Shown here one piece after another: positions 23,275-33,004 of a stretch of 64,000 nt of DNA. Location of the stretch: NCBI GenBank assembly GCA_027924585.1, contig BSBM01000179.1, forward strand, positions 15,658,501 to 15,722,500, written 5' to 3'. Each line of letters starts with the position of its first letter. Position 1 is the stretch's first letter. The notes beneath the pieces are model-generated. The model was not told where the DNA came from. It was given only the letters and a program-made list of their open reading frames with translations, and did no database searches. Made by a program: the position numbers and the translations under genes. This stretch comes from Larix kaempferi. Lineage: Eukaryota > Streptophyta > Pinopsida > Pinales > Pinaceae.

Positions 23275-24355
23275 GAAGTGTGAATCAGGTTCTGTATGGG
23301 TACCCAGGATCGATAGTAAATTGATGAGCTTAATGATCACCATGGGTGATGTGGATCTCAACCTTTGCTACAAGGTTGAATATGATTTCTATACACATAT
23401 GCAAGAAGGAACTCACCACAAAGTTCAAATGATCTTGAGGCTCATATCAGTAGACCCATCTGATGAGAGATGGCACAGATAGATGGCTGCAAAAATGAAA
23501 ATTGAAAGATATCAGATTGATGCATTACTTTCTAGGTCTAGAAGAATGGAAAGGCTCAGAATGAATCTTTCTCAACCAGGGAAAGTATGCCGAGAAATAT
23601 TAAAAGGACTTGATATGTTGGAATGACCACTCTCATGTATTCCAACTTGAAGCTGTTAGTGAATGACTCATCAGAGTTAGTGTATATAACTCTGTACAGA
23701 CATATTATTGGGTTGTTGATGTATCTAACAAATACCAGGCCAAATATATACCTTGCTGAGAACACCTTGAGTCAGTATCTAGTGGAAACTAGATATGTTC
23801 ACATGATAGTTGCAAAAGCATGTGATGAGGCATCTAAAGGATATGATAGACTTTGATCTATGCTATCATGAAGAACATGACTTCAGATGACTACACAGAT
23901 GTTGATTGAGCAGAAAGTGTATCAGACAGGAAGATCACATCGAGAGGATGTTATTGTCTGGGATCAGCCATGATCTTGTGGTTTAGCTGGAAGCAGTCTA
24001 GTGTGGCTCTCAGCACAAGCGGAATATATGGATGGTTGGTCTGCTAGTTGTGAAGCAGTATGGCTTCTGGATTGTTTGACTTAGAGATAGACCCAACTGT
24101 GATCCTATGTGACAAACAGAGTTGTATCAAGATGGTAGAGAATCCAATGTTCCATGATATGGCGCAGAAAGGAACTATAAAGTTTGAATTTGTAACAAGT
24201 TGCCGATGTACTAACCAAACCTCTACCTCAAGTGAACAAGTTACCGATGTACTAACCAAACCAATACCTCAAGTGAACAAGTTACCGATGTACTAACCAA
24301 ACCTCTACCTCAAGAAAAGTTTGAGTTTTTTCCGAGACAAGCTTGGTAGGACCCT
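23275..24355 (+). pseudogene. Element A: remnant of copia RT and RNase H
   Basis: Read across frame changes, the sequence matches the end of the pol of element B. The RT thumb is recognisable near 23,300-23,400 (RIDSKLMSL; LNLCYKVE) and near 23,490-23,610 (HYFLGLEEW; LNQGKYAEK). The block leading into RNase H is at 23,625-23,850 (IIGLLMYLTNTRPNIYLAENTLSQYL). Degraded RNase H follows to about 24,190, and the C-terminal DVLTKP motif appears at 24,200-24,320, where it is tandemly tripled. The YVDD motif and everything upstream are missing. It encodes no functional protein. Confidence 0.8.
24200..24320 (+). repeat. 41-bp unit, about three tandem copies, over the pol C-terminal motif
   Basis: The phrase CCGATGTACTAACCAAACC recurs with 41-bp spacing (near 24,202, 24,243 and 24,284). 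Because 41 is not a multiple of three, the copies lie in different frames. The duplicated segment encodes the conserved copia ending DVLTKP. Confidence 0.9.
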
Positions 24356-24489
24356 CCTCGAAAGGGGGAGTGATGAGGTCACTTATGATGAGATTGCCTG
24401 CATCGACAGTGAGGTTGATGATGTGGATGCCTATATTGGTGATGCCCACAGAGAGGTTGGTGGATGGTCCTTAGATAGGGTCTAAGTTG

Positions 24490-25010
24490 ACAAGGGGATT
24501 GCATCATCCTTGAACACATGTTCTAAAAGGATCCGTAGACATATGTCTCCGAGAAAGAAGAGGGATTGCATCATCCTTGAACACATGTTCTAAAAGGATC
24601 TGTAGACGTATGGTCTCCGAGAATGAAGTCCCTCGTGGACAGGTGGGGATTGTATCATCCCTGGGCTTCAGTCCTAAATAGATCTGTAGACAGATGTCTC
24701 CGAGAATGTGGTCCCTAATGGACGAGGGGATTGTATCATCCCTGGGCTTCAATCCTAAATAGATCCGTAGACAGATGTCTCCGAGAATGTGGTCCCTAGT
24801 GGACGATGGGATTGTATCATCCCTGGACTTCAGTCCTAAACAGAACCATAGACAGATGTCTCCAAGAATGTGGTCCCTAGTGGATGAGGGGATTGTATCA
24901 TCCCTAGACACATGTCCTAAAAGAGACCCATAGACATATGTCTCCGAGAAAGTGGTCCCTAGTGGATGTGATAGGACTGCATCGTCCCTAAGCGTTTGGT
25001 TCAAAATGTA
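24490..25010 (+). repeat. Minisatellite tier 1 in element A (about 67-85 bp units)
   Basis: About six units begin with GGGATTGTATCATCCCTGG or a close variant, at roughly 24,494, 24,561, 24,645, 24,726, 24,808 and 24,890. Each also contains CCGTAGACAGATGTCTCCGAG. Antisense to this is a 169-codon frame (24,504-25,013) that only reflects the repeats. Confidence 0.9.
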
Positions 25011-25760
25011 CATGATAGGATTGCATCATCCTTGGACTTATGTCCTAAAGTGATAGGGATTGATCATCCCGTAAGTGGATCAGGATTGCATCATCCTTGG
25101 ACTTATGTCCTAAAGTGATAGGGATTGATCATCCCGTAAGTGTCAGGATTGCATCATCCTTGGACTTATGTCCTAAAGTGATAGGGATTGATCATCCCGT
25201 AAGTGGATCAGGATTGCATCGTCCTTGGACTTATGTCCTAAAGTGATAAGGATTAATCATCATGTAAGTAGATTGGGATTGCATCGTCCCTAGACGTGGT
25301 GAGGTGTCTTAAAGTGATAAGGACTAATCATCCTGTAAGTTGATTGGGATTGCATCGTTCCTAGACATGGTGAGGTGTCTTAAAGTGATAAGGACTAATC
25401 ATCCTGTAATTTGATTGGGATTGCATCGTCCCTAGACATGGTGAGGTGTCTTAAAGTGATAAGGACTAATCATCCTGTAAGTAGATTGGGATTGCATCGT
25501 CCCTAGACATGGTGAGGTGTCTTAAAGTGATAAGGACTAATCATCATGTAAGTAGATTGGGATTGCATCATCCGTAGACATGGTGAGGTGTCTTAAAGTG
25601 ATAAGGACTAATCATCCTGTAAGTAGATTGGGATTGCATCATCCCTAGATATGAGACTTGTCTTAAAGTGATAAGGATTGATCATCCTGGAACTTGATAT
25701 GGATTGTATCATCCATGGACCTATGTCCTAAAGAGAGAGGGATTGATCATCCTATAATAT
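25011..25760 (+). repeat. Minisatellite tiers 2 and 3 in element A (about 64 and 71 bp units)
   Basis: Around 25,017-25,265 about four units read GGATTGCATCATCCTTGG followed by ATGTCCTAAAGTGATAGGG and a reversed ATCATCC block. From about 25,268 to 25,690 about six longer units carry TGGTGAGGTGTCTTAAAGTG in the middle. Both tiers share the GATTGCATCATCC core with tier 1, so the whole 1.3 kb grew from one ancestral sequence. Confidence 0.9.
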
Positions 25761-25789
25761 GATCGTGTGTGTTGCAGAGTATGCTGCTA

Positions 25790-26050
25790 TGTATTGATGA
25801 TAGATGTATTAGTGACAATCCATGCTTTTGATGATAGATGTATTAGTGAGAATACATCCTTTTGATGATAGATGTATTAGTGAGAATACATGCTTTTGAT
25901 GATAGATGTATTAGTGAGAATACATGCTTTTGATAATAGATGTATTAGTGAGAATACATGCTTTTGATGATAGATGTATTAGTGAGAGTACATGTTTTTT
26001 TGATGATATATGTATTAGTAAGAATACATGTTTTGATGATAGATGTATTG
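25790..26050 (+). repeat. Minisatellite tier 4 in element A (about 33 bp units)
   Basis: About seven units of TTTGATGATAGATGTATTAG followed by TGAGAATACATGC, with small variations. Confidence 0.9.
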
Positions 26051-26068
26051 GTGTGGATACTAATACAG

Positions 26069-26498
26069 ATGATCCAGATGTTGTAGATCGAGATGATCCA
26101 GATGCTGTAGATCGAGATGATCCAGATACTATAGATCGAGATGATCCAGATGCTATAGATCATGATCATCCAGATGCTGTAGATCGAGATTATCCAGATG
26201 TTGTAGATCAAGATGATCCAGATGCTGTAGATCGAGATGATCCAGATGCTGTAGATCGAGATGATCCAGATGCTGTAGATCGAGATGATCCAGATGCTAT
26301 AGATCGAGATGATCCAGATGCTGTAGATCGTGATGATCCAGATGCTGTAGATCGAGATGATCCAGATGCTGTAGATCGTGATGATCCAAATGCTGTAGAT
26401 CGAGATGATCCGGATGCTGTAGATCGAGATGATCCAGATGCTGTAGATCGAGATGATCCAGATGTTGTAGATCGAGATGATCCTGATGCTGATGATCG
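26069..26498 (+). repeat. 24-bp tandem array encoding an eight-residue acidic repeat
   Basis: About 18 copies of GATCCAGATGCTGTAGATCGAGAT-type units keep one frame open, translating to DAVDRDDP over and over (one frame runs 25,924-26,550, 208 codons). The antisense strand of the same array is also open and reads as GSSRSTAS repeats. Multiples of three with no stop unit would give this by simple expansion, so I do not call it a gene. No initiation context or homology supports translation. Confidence 0.9.
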
Positions 26499-26737
26499 TA
26501 TGATGATGATGTTGATGATCATGAGGATCCAGATGTTGATGTTGTTGTAGCTGTTCGAGTGCTGCAGAAGATAAAGACTCAGTACTGAAGATGTTGATGT
26601 TCCAGTATTGAAGATGTTCCAGTAGCTGCTTGAGTTACTGATGATGTTGAGAAAGCTTCCAATGATTTATAGATGTATCATGTATGATGTTGATGACTCC
26701 TTGCTCGTGTAGATGCTGTTATAATATCCTTCTCGTT

Positions 26738-26746
26738 AAGGGGGAG
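26738..26746 (+). promoter_or_regulatory. Polypurine tract of element A
   Basis: AAGGGGGAG directly abuts the 3' LTR and would prime plus-strand DNA synthesis. A near-identical tract is at 24,359-24,370. Confidence 0.85.
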
Positions 26747-27350
26747 TGTTGAGATATTGTAACTTCAAAGAATATTATATTTGTACTTTATTATTCTGGA
26801 GATGTTTCATTCCTCCTTGAAGATCTTATTGTATATCCGGAGATGTTTATTCCTCCGTCGGAATGTGGTAACTTGGGTTATTAGACTTCCCTAGTGGGGG
26901 TCGGCCCTGTATGTGTTATGTGAGTCAAAGGGTTATTAGACCACCCTAGAGGGGTCATCCCAGTCATTTGTATTGGGGTATTTAACCCAATGGTTAAATA
27001 CGAGCCTACATGATTTTTGTAAAAGACAACTCAGAGTAGTGTATAAATAGAGGAGGTGTATTCCTCATTTCACACACACTCACTCACTTGAGAGTGGCAC
27101 ACTTGTGGAGGAGAGGTCTACTATGGAGAAGGAGGAGCTTATGCTCAGGGTTACATCTTTGTATATTGCTGGTCATCTATATTGAGGAAGCCTTGCTGGG
27201 TTTTCTACCCCATGAGGGTTTCCTAGGATAAATTTGTGTCTCTTATGTTTATGTTGTGCTTGTTGTTTCTTCAGTGATCCTCTATATGCTATTATTGTGA
27301 AATGGAATGCAATGCTGCTATTTTCTGTCTTAGCATATTAAATCTTAACA
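26747..27350 (+). repeat. 3' LTR of element A
   Basis: 604 bp, the same length as the 5' copy, with a conserved TATAAATA at 27,042-27,049. It ends TTAACA and is followed by the duplication CGACC at 27,351-27,355. Confidence 0.95.
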
Positions 27351-27355
27351 CGACC

Positions 27356-28209
27356 ATAGAGATGAAGGACGTGGGTGCGCTCTTGATGGGTTGTTCGATC
27401 GTGGGTAGAGAATTTTTCGGTGCGGCTGGGGCATTAGGATTATAGTATGTCAGTTGATCAATTTTGACCACACGTCCCTCATGGGGAAACATCATGATAC
27501 GGAAAATGGATGAAGCAACACCTTTCATGGCAGACATGTAACTTCGTCCCAGTAAGAGGTTGTAATCAAGTTGGGCATTGATGACCTCTATGTTTATGAG
27601 AACTGTTTTGCCACGTAATTGGATAGGCACGTTAGTCAGAAGGCCTTGTGGTTGAGATGAACAACTGTCGTAAGCTCGTAATGCTATGGTGGATGGTTGC
27701 AGTGTTGGAGATCCAAGCTTCTTCCAGACAAATGTTGACATCACACAGGTGGAGGCACCTTCATCAATGATCCATCGATGAATGACAAGGTTTCGAATGG
27801 ACACATAAACTTGAAATGCTAATGTCGAAGGCATACATGGTTTGGCTTGGTCTAGGTCGAATGCCATCATTCGTGATTCGTTAGGGTCTATTGCACCAAT
27901 GGCGGACAATAAGAGTTTCCTCTGTGTAGGAAAGTTTTTTAGGACTTCCAGGGAGGACATAGCAGCAGGGGACAGGGCTAAGTCTTCCACAATGTTATAA
28001 TTTGATGTGGTACGAGCATTGGGGTTATTGTTTATCCATCGTAGGGGGAAACGAGGAGCTTTGAGGCCCCCATCCATTGGCATAGTAGGTATGTGTAATG
28101 GATGATCAGTTGGGAGGGTGTTTGTGGCTGGATCAGCAGGCGTGGTTTCAGGCGTTGAACCGTATTGGTTTCGACGTGTTTGGAGGTTGATATCATTTGA
28201 TGACATCAT
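27356..28209 (-). pseudogene. Element M protease region
   Basis: Minus-strand open frame starting MMSSNDINLQTRR at 28,209. The aspartic protease active site is IDEGASTC near 27,750-27,772, where the usual Asp-Ser/Thr-Gly has Glu in the middle. A second conserved strand (LDYNLLLGRSYM) lies near 27,540-27,575. This is the fold that processes the gypsy polyprotein. The frame ran on into 19,967 and below before element A was inserted after the codons near 27,356. The distal codons of the frame seen now (27,292-27,350) come from the LTR of A. Confidence 0.75.
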
Positions 28210-30188
28210 TAGTAGATGGTGAGTACCTGAATCCGTATGCTAATAATCAGTTGTAGCATAAGTGATTTGTTGTTGTTGTGCCACGGATCCTTGTGGGGGA
28301 TCCATTGGATAGGAATTTACTACTCCTTGGTTGGGTAAAGGATTCTTTAATATCATGGGTTGCACTTGAGGAGGTGGCGCTGGCTGTGCTGCATGTCCTT
28401 GTCATTGGGAACCATCAGTCCAGAGTTGGTGTGCTTGCTCCAAATGGGGGCATGAGTGTGTGTAATGCCCATATACTCCGTATATGGAACACAGATGGTT
28501 TGTTCTTAAATTAGTATTTTTACCCTGCTTCGGTGGATGATCAAGGTTTTGGTTGGCGGGAGAAGCGTTATTATTATTCGAAGGGTTAGGTGATGGACCG
28601 CCTTGGTTTTGGGGTTGATTGTTCCCTCAGTTGCATCCTCTTCTGTGGTTCTGTTGACCTCCTTGGTTACATTGGTTGTTCTGGTTTTGGGGCTGGTTTT
28701 GCTATGCATATACTTTCCCTTGGGTAGTAGGGGGGTTCTAAGGTCGTGCAGGTGTTGGATCAGGATGCGATGGATAGTAATCGGGAGGGTTCGAAGGTGG
28801 TCCAAGTTCTTGTTGTGGTTGTTGGTAACCTTGAGATATTGGAAGTGTTGGGGAAAAAGGTGTTACTTGCGGGGGGTAATAAGCTGATTGGGCTTGTGAG
28901 TGAACAATAGCATAAGTGGCCTGTTGGTGATAATATGTAGGAGGGGAATAAGCTAAAGGTGTGTTCCCGTAACACTGTGGTGGACATGAGGGTCCATGAG
29001 TGTGATTAGTTTGTGCCATGGGAGCATACGAATTTGTAGCTCTGGATTGGGATGTGGCCCGCGAAAGGTCGTGGTCAGTATTATTAGGCATAATTGAAAA
29101 GGGTTGGTTGTGTGATAAAACATGGCCAATGATGCCGTCGGCGGCATGGGATGCCCCCGGCGTGTCATTCTAGGATGGATCGCCACGTGGGGTGTCAGGT
29201 AAGATGGTGTATAAATATCCAGACTAGGCGTAGATTAAATCAAACTGCTGGGATTTTAGAATGGCTTCTTCTTCCGACTGGGGTCGTTAAGAAGCTACAT
29301 CTTTGGCTATGGCTGGAAGGAGATAGTTTAGGAACCAGTCCAGGAAAATACGATCATCTAGCTTGATCTTGCATAGGCTATGGGTAGCCGTGTTCTATCT
29401 ACAAGACAGTAGGATTTCTACTGCCGCATCATAGTGGACGGGTATTTGAAAGAACTATAGGAAAGTCAAGGCAAGGGAAGTAAATGTAGGGTGTGTCCCA
29501 TGAGGCTGCTCGTACACCATTTGGATGCCGAGCTAGTGAAAGTTCTTTGCAATAGACATAGTCGAATAGATTCATCTACTATGGAGTTGGAGGAACACCA
29601 TAGATGAAAAGACATAATGTGATTTTGTGGGTCTTCACCAGCCTTCCCTTCAAACTTAGGGATGTTGGATGGGAGTTTAGTGGGCATGTGATGCCAAGTA
29701 GGATCATGTCTAATGGGATCGTTTGTTAATCTAGCCAGGTCCTATAGGTTAAGACTAGCCATAAATGGCAAACTGGCAGAGGAGTGTGACATGGTCAATG
29801 GGGCATAAGTGTTATTGGTAGCATTATTGATTAGGCCACTACCTCCAAAGGGAATATTAACCGTGAGGGGGATATGACCGCCAAATTTAGGTGTGCAGTT
29901 GGTATGGGAGGATCCTATGCCTCCAAATGTAACATGGGTTACAGATGGGTTGGTACTAGGTATAGTAACTATTGGGTTTGGTATAGTAGTAGGGATGGTG
30001 GTTGTAGGTCCCATCGAGTGCATGCCCGGGGTATGTCCCATGGAGGGCATACCCAAAGTAGGTGTGGGTTCCATGGAGGGCATACCCAGATTAGTTGTGG
30101 CTACCGTGGTGGCCATTGTGGTGGCGAGGGTGGTTGATGTTTTACCAGCAGTCCCTATAAAGAAGGGGTTGGAAGTCATACCAACCAT
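28210..30188 (-). pseudogene. gag: Element M gag, decayed
   Basis: On the minus strand, from 30,188 downward: a Thr/Pro/Met-rich N-terminal stretch with short internal repeats (GMPSM and TPG motifs, 29,742-30,188); a recognisable gypsy capsid at 29,466-29,690 (IPKFEGKAGEDPQNHIMSFH, LWCSSNSIVDESIRL); a Pro/Gln/Tyr-rich linker (28,738-29,091); and a zinc knuckle near 28,455-28,500 (CSIYGVYGHYTHSC) in which the second Cys is Tyr. Frames are broken between these parts. Protease follows at 28,209. Confidence 0.72.
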
Positions 30189-32251
30189 GGGGCTAGTTGG
30201 TGTTGTGTATGTAGGGTTTTCGGATTCTGCTTCAGAGTCAGATGTGAAATGAGGGGCCTCAGAATCGGATGACGGTGCTTTATGCCGATGACGTGTGGAG
30301 TCAAGTGATAATGCTCTACGTCTATGATGAGTGGTGTCAAGTGAACTGTATTGCGAGGGTTCTCCCTGGAAGCACCGAGAACATCTCAGGTACTAAATGG
30401 TGACAGTCGGCAAGTAAAACAAATGGGTAGTGGTGAGTGAAAAGCTCAAAAACCTTAGTGCAACCGTGTGTGCAGGAGGGGAGCGCAAAAACAATGGCAC
30501 TCAAGCCAACAACCGAACTCAAAACACTTAGGATAATAGCTGTACTATGGTAAGTGGATAGATAAAAAAGGGTGGTCAAAGTACCAACAAGCAAATGACT
30601 CATAAAAATAAAAATGGTGTACTCACTAACCAAGGGGAGGTAATAGAGCATGCAAACACCTAATTAAAAAGGTATTATGATTCAACAAGACGTATCCTCT
30701 GCAAGGTGATGAAATCCAAGTCAGAAAATATGAATCGTAGAACCAAGGCTAAAGATATCCCCCTACCGGGAGGGACACTGGGTAGACAATCCTAGAAGAA
30801 AGGCCACTAAGATACCCCGTTCATGACACGTCCAGAAAGGTGAATCTGCAGCTCCTATTATATCGTCGATGTACTCCCATATGGGTAGTACACCGAGAAC
30901 AACAAGTAGGTATCCTTTGGTGACTGAATGGATTGCGGTATTCCACTCAGGCCTCCTGAACCAGTCTTTCTACTTCGACCCTCCTAAGGGAGAAGCCTTT
31001 CCGACAAGTTGGTGTATAACTGTGTCAATAAGTACTAAGGGATTTTGGTACCCTAATTGTCAACCACTATGTCTCAAATTAAAGTGAGTGAGGGGTGTTA
31101 TTTGAATACCTATCCCCTCAATCTTACCTAACTACAATGTTCTTTTGATGTTCCTCAAGTGGAGTTAGAAAATTGGTTGAGTTAAGTAAAAAAATGTATG
31201 GCTCACTTTGATTAATGGTGACAGAGTGTGTGTAAGTGTGGTTATGTACCAAAATAAATTTCCTCGCTTGGGCGAATATTTATCAAATTAAAATGTTGAT
31301 TTCAACTTGCAAATATGAAAATTTTAACTGTAAATGCTTAACAATTTTCTTTTTCAATAAGAATACTAAAAAAACTTTTAAATGGTACAATAAAGCAAAT
31401 AGCAGAAAATTGCAACTAGCAAAATGGGTGCAAGTAAATAAGCCTACTAAAAATATGATGAAAGAGATAGCAATGCATGCATATAGGGGTCAATCAAGTG
31501 CTACAGCAAGCAAAAAGTAAACAAAAGTGTTATGAGCAGAATATAGAGTATGAGAGGGCCAACTACAATGGGTAGAGGATGAACTGAAATGATACATCAC
31601 ACTAAATAAAAAATTGAAGAAACTTCTATGAAAAATTTCTTAAATATAATAGGATATTTGGATTCCTCGTTCGAAAAAACCCAATTTAAAAAAAATTCGT
31701 CTCAAACGGAGTTTAGGAGAGGGAGATATGGACGTCTGAAAGTTGAGTTGCGCTATCAGGTGATTAGATCGCGGCTTTGAAGGAAAAAGTTGCGATTTGG
31801 ATCACGGGTTTGAAAGAAAAAGTCGCGCTTTGGATCACGGGTTTGAAGACAAAAGTCACGATTTGGAATCGCAACTGAGGGTCGGAAAGTCGCGATCTGG
31901 AATCGCAGCTGTGGGTCGGAAACTTGCGATCTGGATCACGGATAATAGGGAAAAACCCACGATTTCGAGGTAAAATACAGAGTTTTGAAATCGAGGCTTT
32001 CGGCTAAAAAGCCGCTATGTGGATCACGGTTGTGGGTTCAGAAACCTACGATTTTCGTGACAAAAAAATTCACCGAAAACGAAAGCTGAAAACAAAAAAA
32101 TGGGACTATGTGGGCTGCAGAAACGGCCAAAGGATAGGGCAGCAAGCTATGGGCTTAGTAGCAGGCCAGAACTACAACATTAAAGCTAAATAACAACAAA
32201 AATAATAAGAAATCTAGATCTAAAGAAAGATTCAAAGATTCAAAGTAAAGT
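30189..32251 (-). other. Untranslated leader of element M
   Basis: No gene is supported in these 2 kb, which lie between the M primer site and gag. From 31,780 to 32,060 a phrase of the type GGATCACGGGTTTGAAG..AAAGTCGCGATTTGGA recurs irregularly about six times, a degenerate tandem repeat. The 94-codon frame at 31,236-31,520 lacks any domain. Confidence 0.55.
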
Positions 32252-32261
32252 GGAGTCGCCA
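32252..32261 (-). promoter_or_regulatory. tRNA-Arg-type primer binding site of element M
   Basis: GGAGTCGCCA on the plus strand, so TGGCGACTCC on the minus strand. This is complementary to a tRNA-Arg 3' end and is used by several plant gypsy lineages. It fixes the orientation of M as minus. Confidence 0.7.
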
Positions 32262-32266
32262 AAAAC

Positions 32267-33001
32267 TGTTGCTTGGGTTTTCACCCAAGCATGTGCAAAT
32301 GTGCACCTACTAACTTCATAGTAGCAGTTTAGATTAAACAGTAAAAATAACTAAATGTAAAAAGTAAATATTGATCTAACCTATGCATGTAAAAACTTGA
32401 AAGTAAATGGTAAAGAACTCAGATCTCTATGTAAAACAAATTCTTTATTTATGAAAAAATAGCTTTACAAAACATATTACCTCAATGGTGAGGATGGTTG
32501 AGTTTGAGCAACTGCAAGGTTGAGGTCCTCGAATGCTCCAATGGTCTCTTCTTATCCAATGTTCTAATGGGGATCTTCAAACTCAAAAGTGAGGCTAGGG
32601 CTCTCAAGAGTGAATTTGGCAGCATAAGGATAGGATGAGTGTGGATGAATAGTGAGGAGCTTCTATCACCTTTTTATAGTTTTTTGGTGATGGAGAAAAC
32701 AACCATGGTTTAGGGAAACCAATGGTATTGGTGAAAAATGGTTTAGGTTTTATTTTCCTCTTTTTCCCTCTTTTTTCTTTTTTTGAATTATTCCCTTTTA
32801 ATTGATTTTTGGGAAATTTTGGACCCCTTTTGAGGGTTTTTTGTATTTTTTGAGGAAAATTAAATATTTTGAGGAGAAAGGATGGATTTTTGTCTTTTTG
32901 GTGACCTTTTGAAGGTTTTAGAGGCTAAAATGGTAGGAAAAGTGGACAAATGGGTCATGTAAATAGGGAAATGAGTTAGTGAGCACTTTTTGGGTGTTAA
33001 C
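32267..33001 (-). repeat. Putative 5' LTR of element M
   Basis: On the plus strand it starts TGTTGCTTGGG five bases after the primer site and seems to end near 33,001 (GGGTGTTAAC), where gag-like sequence of element O resumes. That gives a ~735-bp LTR with imperfect TG...CA-type ends. A GT/T-rich low-complexity part is at 32,740-32,930. I could not find the matching 3' LTR, so the boundaries rest on the primer site and the O junction only. Confidence 0.45.
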
Positions 33002-33004
33002 GGT

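Larger units (their letters stand above)
19968..27350 (+). mobile_element. Element A: Ty1/copia LTR retrotransposon, internally deleted, repeat-rich
   Basis: This 7383-bp element is bounded by two 604-bp LTRs (about 4% different by eye) and an exact CGACC duplication. An initiator-Met primer site follows the 5' LTR and a polypurine tract precedes the 3' LTR. The internal region keeps only the end of RT and RNase H (23,275-24,355). Gag, protease and integrase are absent; a 2.7-kb leader and a 2.4-kb tandem-repeat region make up the rest. It depends on other elements for mobility. Its LTR and leader resemble those of element B, so the two are related lineages. It sits in the coding region of M. 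Confidence 0.93.

Noticed and set aside
24504-25013. 169-codon minus-strand frame with repeated motifs
   Set aside because: Antisense to the minisatellite; openness is a by-product of the repeat unit.
26208-26522. Ser/Arg-rich antisense frame
   Set aside because: Mirror of the 24-bp array; no start context or homologue.
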